Shown here: one piece after another, positions 1 through 6,106 of the stretch
Layout: each line of letters opens with the position of its first letter
How positions within the stretch are numbered: position 1 is the stretch's first letter
Source of the DNA: JAMCRM01 sp041685075
Lineage (GTDB): Bacteria; Acidobacteriota; Terriglobia; Bryobacterales; Bryobacteraceae
Reading direction: 5' to 3'
DNA: 6,106 nt
NCBI GenBank assembly: GCA_041685075.1
Contig: JAWLGN010000320.1
Location: forward strand, 1 to 6,106
Made by a program: the position numbers and the translations under genes
Notes under the pieces: generated by a model
Seen by the model: the letters and a program-made list of their open reading frames with translations, nothing else
What the model was told of the DNA's origin: nothing
Database searches by the model: none

Positions 1-1188
1 CGCCCCGAAGCGGCCCGCCACCAGGTAGAAGGCCGTCTGGTAGGCGACGAAGATGCCCGTCAGCGCCAGTCCCAGCACCGCGCCTTTCAGAAAGCTGCGG
101 GTCTGGAGACCGCGCGGGCTGAACAGATGACCCAGCGAGACGAACCTGCCGAAGTGCTCGCGGTAGAGCGGCTCTGCGCCCGCGGTGAGGACGAACAGCA
201 GCCCGGCGCTTGCCAGCGCACCCAGCAGGTAGTCGAGCAGGTTGCGCGCCAGGAAGCTGCCGTAGCTGTCGGTGCTGGGGTAGTCGAATTCGTTCAGCGG
301 GTAGGCATTGAGCGAGGCGAAAAAGTAGAGGGCGCCGCCGACGATTCCCACCAGCGCGGCGCGCCGCCAGCGCACGTCGCGCGCCCGTACGCGCAGCACG
401 ATGGTCACGAGCAGCCCCACTACCAGAACCAACATGAGGGCCGAATCCACCGACTGCGCGGCCATGTTGCCCGAGCGCAGCCGCTCGTACTCCCGCACCC
501 ACGTCTCCGGAGGCTTGAGGTACTCCCGGTAGCCGCCCACTTCGCTGCCCAGCACCGTGACTTCGATACGGTAGTCGGCGCCGGCGGCCTCGAACTCGCG
601 CTCTTTCCAGGTGAAGACGTGATCGGTGCGGGCCGGGCGGCTGTGGCTTGCGCCTTCGACGAACTCGAGCTGCGCGGGGTCGCGCTCCATGCGCGCCCGC
701 AGGAACTCCTCGGCGCGTGCGCGCGCCTCCGCCGCGGGCAAACTGGGACGCGCGGCTTCTTCCGGAAGCTGATGCGAGAAGCCGGCGATCTCCCCGCCCG
801 GCGTGACGTCTACGCGGAACTCTTCTTTCTCTTGCGGCCGGAACCACCGCCACGACCAGCTCCACAGCCGTACCCCGGAGCCCATCAGCGCGCCGGCGCG
901 ATCGAGGCCCAGTTCGCGCTCCAGGAAGGTCTTGGCCTGGTTGTCGAAATCGAAACGCGAGGCCTCGCGATAGCCCTCGGTGGCAAGGTCCTGCGCGGCC
1001 AGAAAGCGCCCGGCGATCTGGCGCGCTTCGGCCGAGGTTACCCGGAAATCGATGGACGCCTCGGGAAAGGCCCGGTGGAAGTAGCGCGCCGAGAACCACA
1101 CCGTCCCGGCCAGCAGCGCCAGGCAGACGGCGAGGAAACGGTAGTCGGCGGCGTGGAGCCGCTCGCGGCCGGACGCGCTGGGGATCAT
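1..1188 (-). CDS. Probable CPBP-family intramembrane protease, N-terminal part (cut by left edge)
   Basis: The frame stays open from an ATG at 1188 to the left edge, giving 396 residues and no stop codon, so the C-terminus is missing. An N-terminal membrane helix lies at about residues 16-36. A soluble region of about 200 residues follows, probably outside the cytoplasm. Further hydrophobic segments lie near 248-267, 278-292, 316-336 and 367-391. The soluble region contains two PepSY-like units: AEAR at 53-56 with FRVDVT at 124-129, and AEAR at 153-156 with YRIEVT at 206-211. This plan, ending in AYQTAFYLVAGRFGA, resembles long CPBP (CAAX-type, Abi) proteins that I associate with acidobacteria. 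Their catalytic Glu-Glu and His motifs would lie further downstream, so protease activity is inferred, not seen. The start is the only in-frame ATG that leaves room for the first helix. No clear Shine-Dalgarno sequence precedes it. It is divergent from mqnC. It could also be a PepSY-containing membrane protein of another class. Confidence 0.68.
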   Translation of the reverse strand, partial: MIPSASGRERLHAADYRFLAVCLALLAGTVWFSARYFHRAFPEASIDFRVTSAEARQIAGRFLAAQDLATEGYREASRFDFDNQAKTFLERELGLDRAGALMGSGVRLWSWSWRWFRPQEKEEFRVDVTPGGEIAGFSHQLPEEAARPSLPAAEARARAEEFLRARMERDPAQLEFVEGASHSRPARTDHVFTWKEREFEAAGADYRIEVTVLGSEVGGYREYLKPPETWVREYERLRSGNMAAQSVDSALMLVLVVGLLVTIVLRVRARDVRWRRAALVGIVGGALYFFASLNAYPLNEFDYPSTDSYGSFLARNLLDYLLGALASAGLLFVLTAGAEPLYREHFGRFVSLGHLFSPRGLQTRSFLKGAVLGLALTGIFVAYQTAFYLVAGRFGA

Positions 1189-1235
1189 TTGAGCATCATC
1201 AATAGCATAAAGAGCGGCATTTTGGCTAGAATTGC
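1189..1235. promoter_or_regulatory. Divergent intergenic region between the membrane protein gene and mqnC
   Basis: These 47 bases separate two divergent starts and are visibly richer in A+T than the genes on either side. If neither gene is read from further away, promoters for both must lie here or overlap the coding ends. A TAGAAT hexamer at 1227-1232 on the plus strand could be a -10 box. It would start transcription near 1239, just after the GTG at 1236, which would favour the downstream ATG at 1263 for mqnC. On the minus strand TATGCT (1209-1204) is a weaker -10 candidate. I found no good -35 partner for either, so this is a position-based inference. Confidence 0.3.
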
Positions 1236-2294
1236 GTGAAAGACGAACTCTGGGTTGCTCCCATGATCCACCGTACCGAAGCGCTCGATCTGCTCCGATC
1301 CGACGACCTCGTCGGCCTTGGCATGGCCGCCGACGCGGTGCGAAAAAAGCTGCATCCGGAAGGCGTGGTCTCCTACATCATCGACCGCAACATCAACTAC
1401 ACCAATTTCTGTACCGAATATTGCACCTTCTGCGCCTTCTATCGCCCCATGGGGCACCCTGAAGGCTACGTGCTGCCCAAGGAAGAGATCTTTCGCAAGA
1501 TCCAGGAGACCATCGACCTCGGCGGCACCGGCGTGCTGATGCAGGGCGGGCTGCACGCAGAACTGAAGATCGAGTGGTACGAAGACCTCTTCCGCGAGAT
1601 CAAGCGCCGCTTCCGCATTCATCTGCACTGCCTTTCGGCGCCGGAGGTGGCCAACATTGCGGAGGTCAGCGGGCTCAGCATCCGGGACGCCATCGCGCGC
1701 CTCCGGGATGCGGGTCTCGACTCGATCCCCGGCGGCGGCGCCGAGATCCTGGACGACGAAGTGCGGCACCGCATCAGCCGCCTGAAGTGCGGCACCGCGG
1801 AGTGGGTCGAGGTGCACCGCCAGGCGCACCGGCTGGGCATGCGCACCACCGCCACGATGATGTTCGGCTGCGGCGAAACCCTCGATCAGCGGCTTAACCA
1901 CCTCGAGGTCGTGCGCAACCTTCAGGAGGAAACCGGCGGCTTCACGGCCTTCATTCCCTGGACCTTCCAGCGCGCCAATACCTCCCTGGGGCGCTTCGTG
2001 AAGCAGGAAGCCGGCGCCGTCGAGTACCTGAAAACGCTGGCGGTCTCACGCCTTTACCTGGAAAACATCGAGAACGTGCAAGCCTCCTGGGTGACCCAGG
2101 GACTCAAGACCTGCCAGGTGGCGCTGCGCTTCGGCGGCAACGACGTAGGCAGCATCATGATCGAGGAGAACGTGGTTTCGGCGGCGGGCGCACACCACCG
2201 CGCCAGCGAAGAGGAACTCCGCCGGATTATCCGCGACGCCGGCTTCATCCCCCGGCAGCGCGACACTCTCTACCGCACGTATTTTCTGAACTGA
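1236..2294 (+). CDS. mqnC: Cyclic dehypoxanthinyl futalosine synthase (radical SAM, menaquinone biosynthesis)
   Basis: MqnC is a cytoplasmic radical SAM enzyme that cyclises dehypoxanthine futalosine in the futalosine pathway to menaquinone. The [4Fe-4S] cluster motif CxxxCxxC is present as Cys59, Cys63 and Cys66, inside TNFCTEYCTFCAFYR. Other family blocks are in order: LMQGGLHAEL (101-110), LSAPEV (133-138), LDSIPGGGAEIL (161-172), TATMMFG (205-211), GGFTAFIPWTFQ (234-245), ASWVTQG (283-289), GGNDVGS (300-306) and MIEENVVSAAG (308-318). These blocks match MqnC better than MqnE, the related aminofutalosine synthase. The length of 352 residues is normal for the family and no key residue is missing. 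The start is uncertain. The GTG at 1236 is the first possible start after an in-frame TAG at 1227, and an ATG at 1263 would give 343 residues. Neither has a clear ribosome binding site. No other mqn gene is in the window. Confidence 0.94.
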   Translation: MKDELWVAPMIHRTEALDLLRSDDLVGLGMAADAVRKKLHPEGVVSYIIDRNINYTNFCTEYCTFCAFYRPMGHPEGYVLPKEEIFRKIQETIDLGGTGVLMQGGLHAELKIEWYEDLFREIKRRFRIHLHCLSAPEVANIAEVSGLSIRDAIARLRDAGLDSIPGGGAEILDDEVRHRISRLKCGTAEWVEVHRQAHRLGMRTTATMMFGCGETLDQRLNHLEVVRNLQEETGGFTAFIPWTFQRANTSLGRFVKQEAGAVEYLKTLAVSRLYLENIENVQASWVTQGLKTCQVALRFGGNDVGSIMIEENVVSAAGAHHRASEEELRRIIRDAGFIPRQRDTLYRTYFLN

Positions 2295-2297
2295 CGG

Positions 2298-3086
2298 CTA
2301 CTTCGCGGGTTTGGCCGGCTGGTAGGAAAAGTCGAAGACCTGGATGTTGAGCTTGCCCGACGTGTACTGTACCACCGCGTACTCGCCCGGCTGGAGCGGT
2401 TGCATGGGCCAGATCTTGTAGAGGCCGTCCGGGGTGAGCTGCTTACGGAAGATCTCCACTTCCTCGGGCTCTTCGATAATCTCTTTGGTCACCGGGATGA
2501 TGGTGATCTGCTCGACAATCCGCACTCCGCCCTTGGGCGTCAGCTTGACGATACCGAAACGTTCCATGGCGGAAAGCTGGATGTAGAACTCCTGTTCCGG
2601 GTTGTGCAGCAGATTCAAAGATTTCTTGCCCTGCAGCTCCACCCTCCCCTTGCCTGCTACCACGGGAATCGGGCTGAGGGCGCCCAGCACCGAACGGCCC
2701 TTGCTGGTCCGCACGATCGACTCGGCGTGCCGGATCCTCACCGCCTTGTCGTTTTCGAGGTAATAAACCCCCGGATTGGCGGGAATTTTGAGGATCTCCT
2801 CCTGGAGTTGCCGCGCTACGCGGTCCTCTTCGGTCAGGATCTTGGTTTCCTCCGCGAGCGCGCGCCGCCGGGCGTTCATCTCGGTTTCGGTACGCTCGAG
2901 ATCCACCAGTTCGACCGGCATCTCCTCCCAGCTACCGCGCTCGGTGCTGTAAAAACGCACGCGGTCGCCCTTGACTTCGTACTCCCGCACCAGGTGGTAG
3001 CCGCCGTCGGTAAGGTACAGCCGGATGGTGGGTGCGGCCACCGCTACGGCGGCCAGCAGCAGCAGAACCAGGAACACCCTGCGCAT
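2298..3086 (-). CDS. Secreted or periplasmic protein of unknown function
   Basis: I cannot assign a function to this 262-residue protein. Its N-terminus (MRRVFLVLLLLAAVAVAAP) is a clear signal peptide, with likely cleavage by signal peptidase I near AVA-A at about residue 18. No lipobox cysteine is present, and the mature protein has no cysteine. A short beta-rich stretch (about 21-62, including LTDGGYHLVREY) is followed by a charged helical segment at about 64-102 that may form a coiled coil. A longer, probably beta-rich region runs from 104 to 254, with LQPGEYAVVQYTSGK at 231-245, and the tail is Pro/Ala/Lys-rich. The LTDGGYHLVREY stretch recalls uncharacterised proteins that I associate with acidobacteria; that is memory, not a search. 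The gene is convergent with mqnC, leaving 3 bases between stops, and divergent from the aldo/keto reductase gene. The ATG at 3086 is chosen because the signal peptide starts directly there. Confidence 0.85.
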   Translation of the reverse strand: MRRVFLVLLLLAAVAVAAPTIRLYLTDGGYHLVREYEVKGDRVRFYSTERGSWEEMPVELVDLERTETEMNARRRALAEETKILTEEDRVARQLQEEILKIPANPGVYYLENDKAVRIRHAESIVRTSKGRSVLGALSPIPVVAGKGRVELQGKKSLNLLHNPEQEFYIQLSAMERFGIVKLTPKGGVRIVEQITIIPVTKEIIEEPEEVEIFRKQLTPDGLYKIWPMQPLQPGEYAVVQYTSGKLNIQVFDFSYQPAKPAK

Positions 3087-3143
3087 ATTATCAGGGACTA
3101 CTGTACCGCAACCGGGGTTTCAGCAGGCCATAATGGACATGGA
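3087..3143. promoter_or_regulatory. Divergent intergenic region between the secreted protein and aldo/keto reductase genes
   Basis: These 57 bases separate two divergent starts, so promoters for both genes probably lie here or just inside the coding ends. On the plus strand GGA at 3135-3137 is a weak ribosome binding match 6 bases ahead of the reductase ATG. On the minus strand no Shine-Dalgarno sequence precedes the ATG at 3086. Instead GATAAT sits directly before that ATG, and TACAGT lies a little further upstream; both are only loose -10 matches. I see no convincing operator palindrome. Confidence 0.28.
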
Positions 3144-4112
3144 ATGAAGTACCGCAAACTCGGCAGAACCAACTTCCAGATCAGCGAGATCGGTTACGGC
3201 GCCTGGGGCGTCGGGGGCATCCAGTGGCGGGGGCATAGCGACGAGGAGTCGCTGGCCGCGCTCCGCCGGGCCATCAAGCTGGGGGTGAACTTCATCGATA
3301 CCGCGCAGGCCTACGGCAACGGGCACAGCGAACGGCTGGTGGGGCGGGTGGTCCGGGAATCCCAGGCCCGAATCTACGTGGCCACGAAGGTGCCGCCCAA
3401 AAACCAGCTCTGGCCGGCGCGCCCGGGCATCGGTATCGAGGAGGTCTTCCCGTACGACTACATCATCCGCACCACCGAGGCCAGCCTGGCGAACCTGGGC
3501 CTCGAAACTGTTGACCTGCAGCAACTTCACGTCTGGAACCCGGAGTGGACCGGGCGCGAAGAGTGGCGCCGCGCCTTCGAGGACCTGAAGCGCTCCGGCA
3601 AGGTGCGGGCCGTGGGGGTGTCGCTCAGCGAACACGCGCCCGACACCGCCCTGGACCTCATCCGCACCGGCCTGGTCGATACCGTCCAGGTGATCTACAA
3701 CATCTTCGACCAGAGCCCGGAGCGCTGCCTCTTCCCGCTCTGCCGCGAGCTGGACATCGGGGTGCTGGCCCGGGTGCCGTTCGACGAAGGCTCCCTGACC
3801 GGAACCATCACCGAGCAAACCACTTTCGAGCCGGGCGAGTTCCGCGACCGTTACTTCCGCGGAGACCGCAAGCGGCAGGTGGTGGAGCGGGTGGACGCGC
3901 TGTGCCGCGACCTGGGTATCGAAAAGGAGCAGTTACCGGAGACGGCCCTGCGATTCTGCCTCTCCCACCCCGCCGTTTCCACCGTGATTCCCGGGATGCG
4001 CCGGGTACGCAACGTGGAGGCCAACTGCGCCGTTCCGGAGAAGGGCGCGCTGCCGCCGGAGGTGCTGGCCCGCCTCAGGCGCCACGTCTGGGAGCGGAAC
4101 TTTTACGGATAG
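3144..4112 (+). CDS. Aldo/keto reductase, NAD(P)H-dependent
   Basis: This 322-residue cytoplasmic protein should reduce aldehydes or ketones with NADPH on a TIM-barrel fold; the substrate cannot be told from the sequence. The catalytic tetrad is intact: Asp52 and Tyr57 in FIDTAQAYGNGHSE, Lys82 in VATKV, and His129 in LQQLHVW. Other family marks are the N-terminal YRKLGRTNFQISEIGYGAW, GVSLSEH at 158-164, the IYNIFDQ strand at 184-190, and VIPGMRRVRNVEAN at 281-294, which fits the cofactor phosphate site. No ferredoxin-like cysteine cluster follows the barrel, so it is not the iron-sulfur subtype. The length is normal for the family. The ATG at 3144 is chosen because the family N-terminus (MKYRKLGRTN) begins exactly there, although the frame is open back to 2400 across the oppositely oriented upstream gene. 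The next gene on the same strand starts 159 bases after the stop. Confidence 0.93.
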   Translation: MKYRKLGRTNFQISEIGYGAWGVGGIQWRGHSDEESLAALRRAIKLGVNFIDTAQAYGNGHSERLVGRVVRESQARIYVATKVPPKNQLWPARPGIGIEEVFPYDYIIRTTEASLANLGLETVDLQQLHVWNPEWTGREEWRRAFEDLKRSGKVRAVGVSLSEHAPDTALDLIRTGLVDTVQVIYNIFDQSPERCLFPLCRELDIGVLARVPFDEGSLTGTITEQTTFEPGEFRDRYFRGDRKRQVVERVDALCRDLGIEKEQLPETALRFCLSHPAVSTVIPGMRRVRNVEANCAVPEKGALPPEVLARLRRHVWERNFYG

Positions 4113-4271
4113 GCGGGCGTAAGAGTAGTTTAGCCCCGCGGCACTGTCCGTTTGCGGCGCCCGCCGTTCCGGAAGCGGACACTTCCGCGGCCGGGCGGCG
4201 TGGCGAACCCTCGCCCGCTCAGTCTGTTACGGGTGGTCCGGCGGTTGCCGTGAAACGACGAAGGGATGGTC
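4113..4271. other. Intergenic leader before the TolC-family gene, with GC-rich inverted repeats
   Basis: The 159 bases between the reductase stop and the efflux gene start hold no plausible gene. Several short inverted repeats are visible. GGCGGGCG (4112-4119) pairs with CGCCCGCC (4158-4165). CGGAAG (4170-4175) pairs with CTTCCG (4182-4187) around a 6-base loop, next to the palindrome TTCCGGAA (4167-4174). TGTCCG (4145-4150) pairs with CGGACA (4176-4181). None is followed by a run of T, so no standard intrinsic terminator is supported. The promoter of the efflux gene may lie here, but I could not pick out convincing boxes. Confidence 0.45.
4260..4265 (+). promoter_or_regulatory. Ribosome binding site of the TolC-family gene
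   Basis: GAAGGG lies 6 bases before the ATG at 4272, a good Shine-Dalgarno distance. It decides between two in-frame ATG codons. The other, at 4266, follows it with no spacing and is unlikely to be used. This is the clearest ribosome binding site in the window. Confidence 0.6.
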
Positions 4272-6106
4272 ATGAAGAGACTCACTTCCGCACTTTTGTT
4301 TATACTGGGCGTTTCGGGATTGGGACTGACGGCGGCGGCGCAAACCCCCGAGCCGAAGCCCTACACCGGAACCGGGCCGTTTTCGGGGTTGAAGCGCCGC
4401 TACCTGCCGCGTCCCATGCCCCCGGTGGATTACAGCAACTCCCAGCGGCTGGAACGGCTGATGCGCGCCGGGCAGATCTACCTGTCCATCGAAGACGCCA
4501 TCGCGCTGGCGCTCGAGAACAACCTGGATATCGAGTTCGCGCGCTACTACCCCAAGAGCGCCGAAAGCGACATCGAGCGTGCCAGGGCCGGGCAACTGCT
4601 GCGCAACCTGGGCGCCACCAATATCCGCTCGGGACCTTCTTCGGCCAGCGGCGCGCTGGCCGGCGTGAGCGGCGTCTCCCCCAGTTCCACCAGCTTCAGC
4701 AGCGGCGCGGGCGGCATTCTGAGCGGCGTCTCGGTGCAACTGGCCGGCACAGCTATTCCCAACCTCGACCCCCAGTTCTTCATCAATACCCAGTTCGGCC
4801 ACGCCACCCAACCGCTCACCAACAGCTTCGCCACCGGCACCAACTACCTGGTGAGCAACTACAAGGGCCTGACCTACGGCATCCGCAAGGGCTTCCTCAC
4901 CGGCACCAGCATCAGCCTGGACATGAGCAGCCAGAACCTCTCGCAAAACTCCCCGCGCAACGACTTCAACCCGGTCACCAGCGGCAACGTGGGGTTCACC
5001 ATCAGCCAGCGTCTCCTCCAGGGCTTCGGCCTGGCGCTCAACAGCCGCGTCATCAGGATTTCGAAGAATAACCTGCGGGTCGCCGACTTGAACTTCAAAA
5101 CCCAGGTGATCGCCACGGTGGCCAACGTCGTGGACCTGTACTACGACCTGGTGGCCTATCGGGAAGTCCTCAAAGTGCGGCAGCAGGCCCTGGAGCTGAA
5201 CCAGAAGCTCTTCAGCGACAACAAGCGCCGGGCGGAGTTGGGCGCCATCGCCCCTATCGATATCGTGCAGGCCGAGGCGGAAGTAGCCGCCGCTCAGCAG
5301 GAGGTCACCAATGCCGAGACCCAGGTGCTCCAGCAGGAGATGATCCTGAAGAACGTGCTCACGCGCGGCGGCGTGGACAACATTATGTTGGCCGAAGCGC
5401 GCATCATCCCTACCTCGCGTATCGAGGTGCCGGAGAGGGAACCGGTCGAGCCGATCCAGGACCTGATCGCCGAAGCGCTGGCCGCGCGGCCCGAAATCGA
5501 GCGCAGCGGCATCGAACTGGAGAACAGCCGCCTCAACCTCACGGGCACCAGGAACGCCATGCTGCCCAGCCTGGATGTCTTCGCCAGCTTCCAGAACAGC
5601 GGCCAGGCAGGCCAGATGAACACCCTGGTTCCCCCGGGTCCCGAGGGGCAGGAGTTGCTGGCTGGGCGCATCGCCAACCTGAACCCCTTCTTCCTGGGCG
5701 GCTACGGCACCTTCTTCGGGCAGTTGCTGCGGCGCAACTTCCCGGACTACGCGGTGGGTTTCAGCCTGAGCATCCCGCTGAGCAACCGCGCGGCGCAGGC
5801 CGACCTGGTTCAGGACCAGATTCGCTACCGCCAGCAACAGATCAACGACCGCCAGACCCAGAACAACATCCGGCTGAACGTCATCAACGCCCGCACCGCG
5901 GTAGCCCAGGCCCGCGCGGCCTATGAGACCAGCGTGAAGGCGCGCATGCTCCAGGAGCAGACCCTGGCGGGCGAGCGCCGCAAATTCGAGCTGGGCACCT
6001 CCAGTTTTCTGAACGTGGTGCTGGTGCAGCGCGACGCGGTGGCCCGGCAGGCCGCCGAAGTGCAGGCGCTCAGCGCCTACCGCCGCGCCCGCACGAATCT
6101 CGAAGT
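4272..6106 (+). CDS. TolC-family outer-membrane efflux protein, C-terminus cut by right edge
   Basis: The frame is open from 4272 to the right edge, giving 611 complete codons. TolC-family proteins form trimeric outer-membrane channels for tripartite efflux pumps or type I secretion. A signal peptide (MKRLTSALLFILGVSGLGLTAAAQ) probably ends near residue 23. The TolC start block LSIEDAIALALENNLDIEFAR lies at 71-91. Strand-like segments follow (170-248), including GTNYLVSNYKGLTYGIRKGFLTGTSISLDM. The first long periplasmic hairpin runs over about 255-365 and carries the typical ELGAIAPIDIVQAEAEVA turn (322-339). A second repeat starts near 393 (EPIQDLIAEALAARPEIERS) and includes an outer strand at 491-503 and the matching turn FELGTSSFLNVVLVQRDAV (572-590). 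A Ser/Gly-rich insert at about 120-153 is unusual. Only the last helix and tail seem to be missing. It probably leads an operon with pump genes further right, but that is inferred. The cargo is unknown. Confidence 0.92.
   Translation, partial: MKRLTSALLFILGVSGLGLTAAAQTPEPKPYTGTGPFSGLKRRYLPRPMPPVDYSNSQRLERLMRAGQIYLSIEDAIALALENNLDIEFARYYPKSAESDIERARAGQLLRNLGATNIRSGPSSASGALAGVSGVSPSSTSFSSGAGGILSGVSVQLAGTAIPNLDPQFFINTQFGHATQPLTNSFATGTNYLVSNYKGLTYGIRKGFLTGTSISLDMSSQNLSQNSPRNDFNPVTSGNVGFTISQRLLQGFGLALNSRVIRISKNNLRVADLNFKTQVIATVANVVDLYYDLVAYREVLKVRQQALELNQKLFSDNKRRAELGAIAPIDIVQAEAEVAAAQQEVTNAETQVLQQEMILKNVLTRGGVDNIMLAEARIIPTSRIEVPEREPVEPIQDLIAEALAARPEIERSGIELENSRLNLTGTRNAMLPSLDVFASFQNSGQAGQMNTLVPPGPEGQELLAGRIANLNPFFLGGYGTFFGQLLRRNFPDYAVGFSLSIPLSNRAAQADLVQDQIRYRQQQINDRQTQNNIRLNVINARTAVAQARAAYETSVKARMLQEQTLAGERRKFELGTSSFLNVVLVQRDAVARQAAEVQALSAYRRARTNLE

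Noticed and set aside
127..1239. A 370-codon open frame on the plus strand
   Set aside because: It is antisense to the membrane protein frame at 1-1188, is rich in Arg, Gly, Ala, Glu and Gln without any domain, and shows no family motif. It is a shadow produced by GC-rich codon use.
1185..1901. A 238-codon open frame on the minus strand within mqnC
   Set aside because: It lies opposite strongly conserved mqnC codons, and its product has no recognisable family. The mqnC reading explains this DNA.
2400..3143. An upstream extension of the aldo/keto reductase to an ATG at 2400
   Set aside because: The extra 248 residues are antisense to the signal-peptide protein at 2298-3086 and resemble no domain, while the reductase family N-terminus begins exactly at 3144.
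3120..3818. A 232-codon minus-strand frame over the reductase gene
   Set aside because: It is antisense to the conserved catalytic motifs of the reductase and has a composition typical of a shadow frame.
4112..4165. GGCGGGCG pairing with CGCCCGCC as a terminator for the reductase gene
   Set aside because: The 8-base arms are separated by 38 bases and no T run follows, so it does not fit an intrinsic terminator. It may be chance in GC-rich DNA.
3545..5071. A 508-codon plus-strand frame across the reductase end, the gap and the efflux gene start
   Set aside because: The translation is Arg/Pro/Gly/His-rich with no domain and overlaps two well-supported genes in another frame.
4227..5837. A 536-codon minus-strand frame over the efflux gene
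   Set aside because: It is the antisense of TolC-family coding sequence, with Val, Ala, Gly, Asp and His bias and no family motifs. The sense reading has a signal peptide, a ribosome binding site and both TolC repeats.

Overview
The window is GC-rich bacterial chromosome, roughly two thirds G+C by eye, with five protein genes packed on both strands. Two of them run off the edges. I see no RNA genes, insertion sequences, CRISPR arrays or long repeats. The best guess for the source is an acidobacterium. This rests on remembered family resemblance: a long two-part CPBP-type membrane protein, a TolC-family protein with a large Ser/Gly insert, and a secreted protein with an N-terminal 'LTDGGYHLVREY' stretch. 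It was not tested by a search.

Layout from left to right. (1) Positions 1-1188, minus strand: the N-terminal 396 residues of a multi-pass membrane protein, probably a CPBP-family intramembrane protease. Its extracytoplasmic region holds two PepSY-like repeats. The catalytic part lies outside the window. (2) Positions 1236-2294, plus strand: mqnC, the radical SAM cyclic dehypoxanthinyl futalosine synthase of the futalosine route to menaquinone. It is divergent from gene 1 across 47 bases. (3) Positions 2298-3086, minus strand: a secreted protein of unknown function, convergent with mqnC with only 3 bases between the stop codons. (4) Positions 3144-4112, plus strand: an NADPH-type aldo/keto reductase with an intact catalytic tetrad, divergent from gene 3 across 57 bases. 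(5) Positions 4272-6106, plus strand, open at the right edge: a TolC-family outer-membrane efflux protein after a 159-base gap that contains GC-rich inverted repeats.

The alternating strands argue against one operon. Gene 2 points to menaquinone-based respiration, but no other mqn gene is in view. Gene 5 may begin an efflux operon that continues beyond the right edge. No shared pathway links the five genes, and I found no convincing new biological system. The most useful leads are the PepSY-like duplication in gene 1, the unassigned secreted protein, the Ser/Gly insert in the TolC protein, and the unresolved mqnC start. The two edge genes are easily missed because antisense frames over them are long and open.
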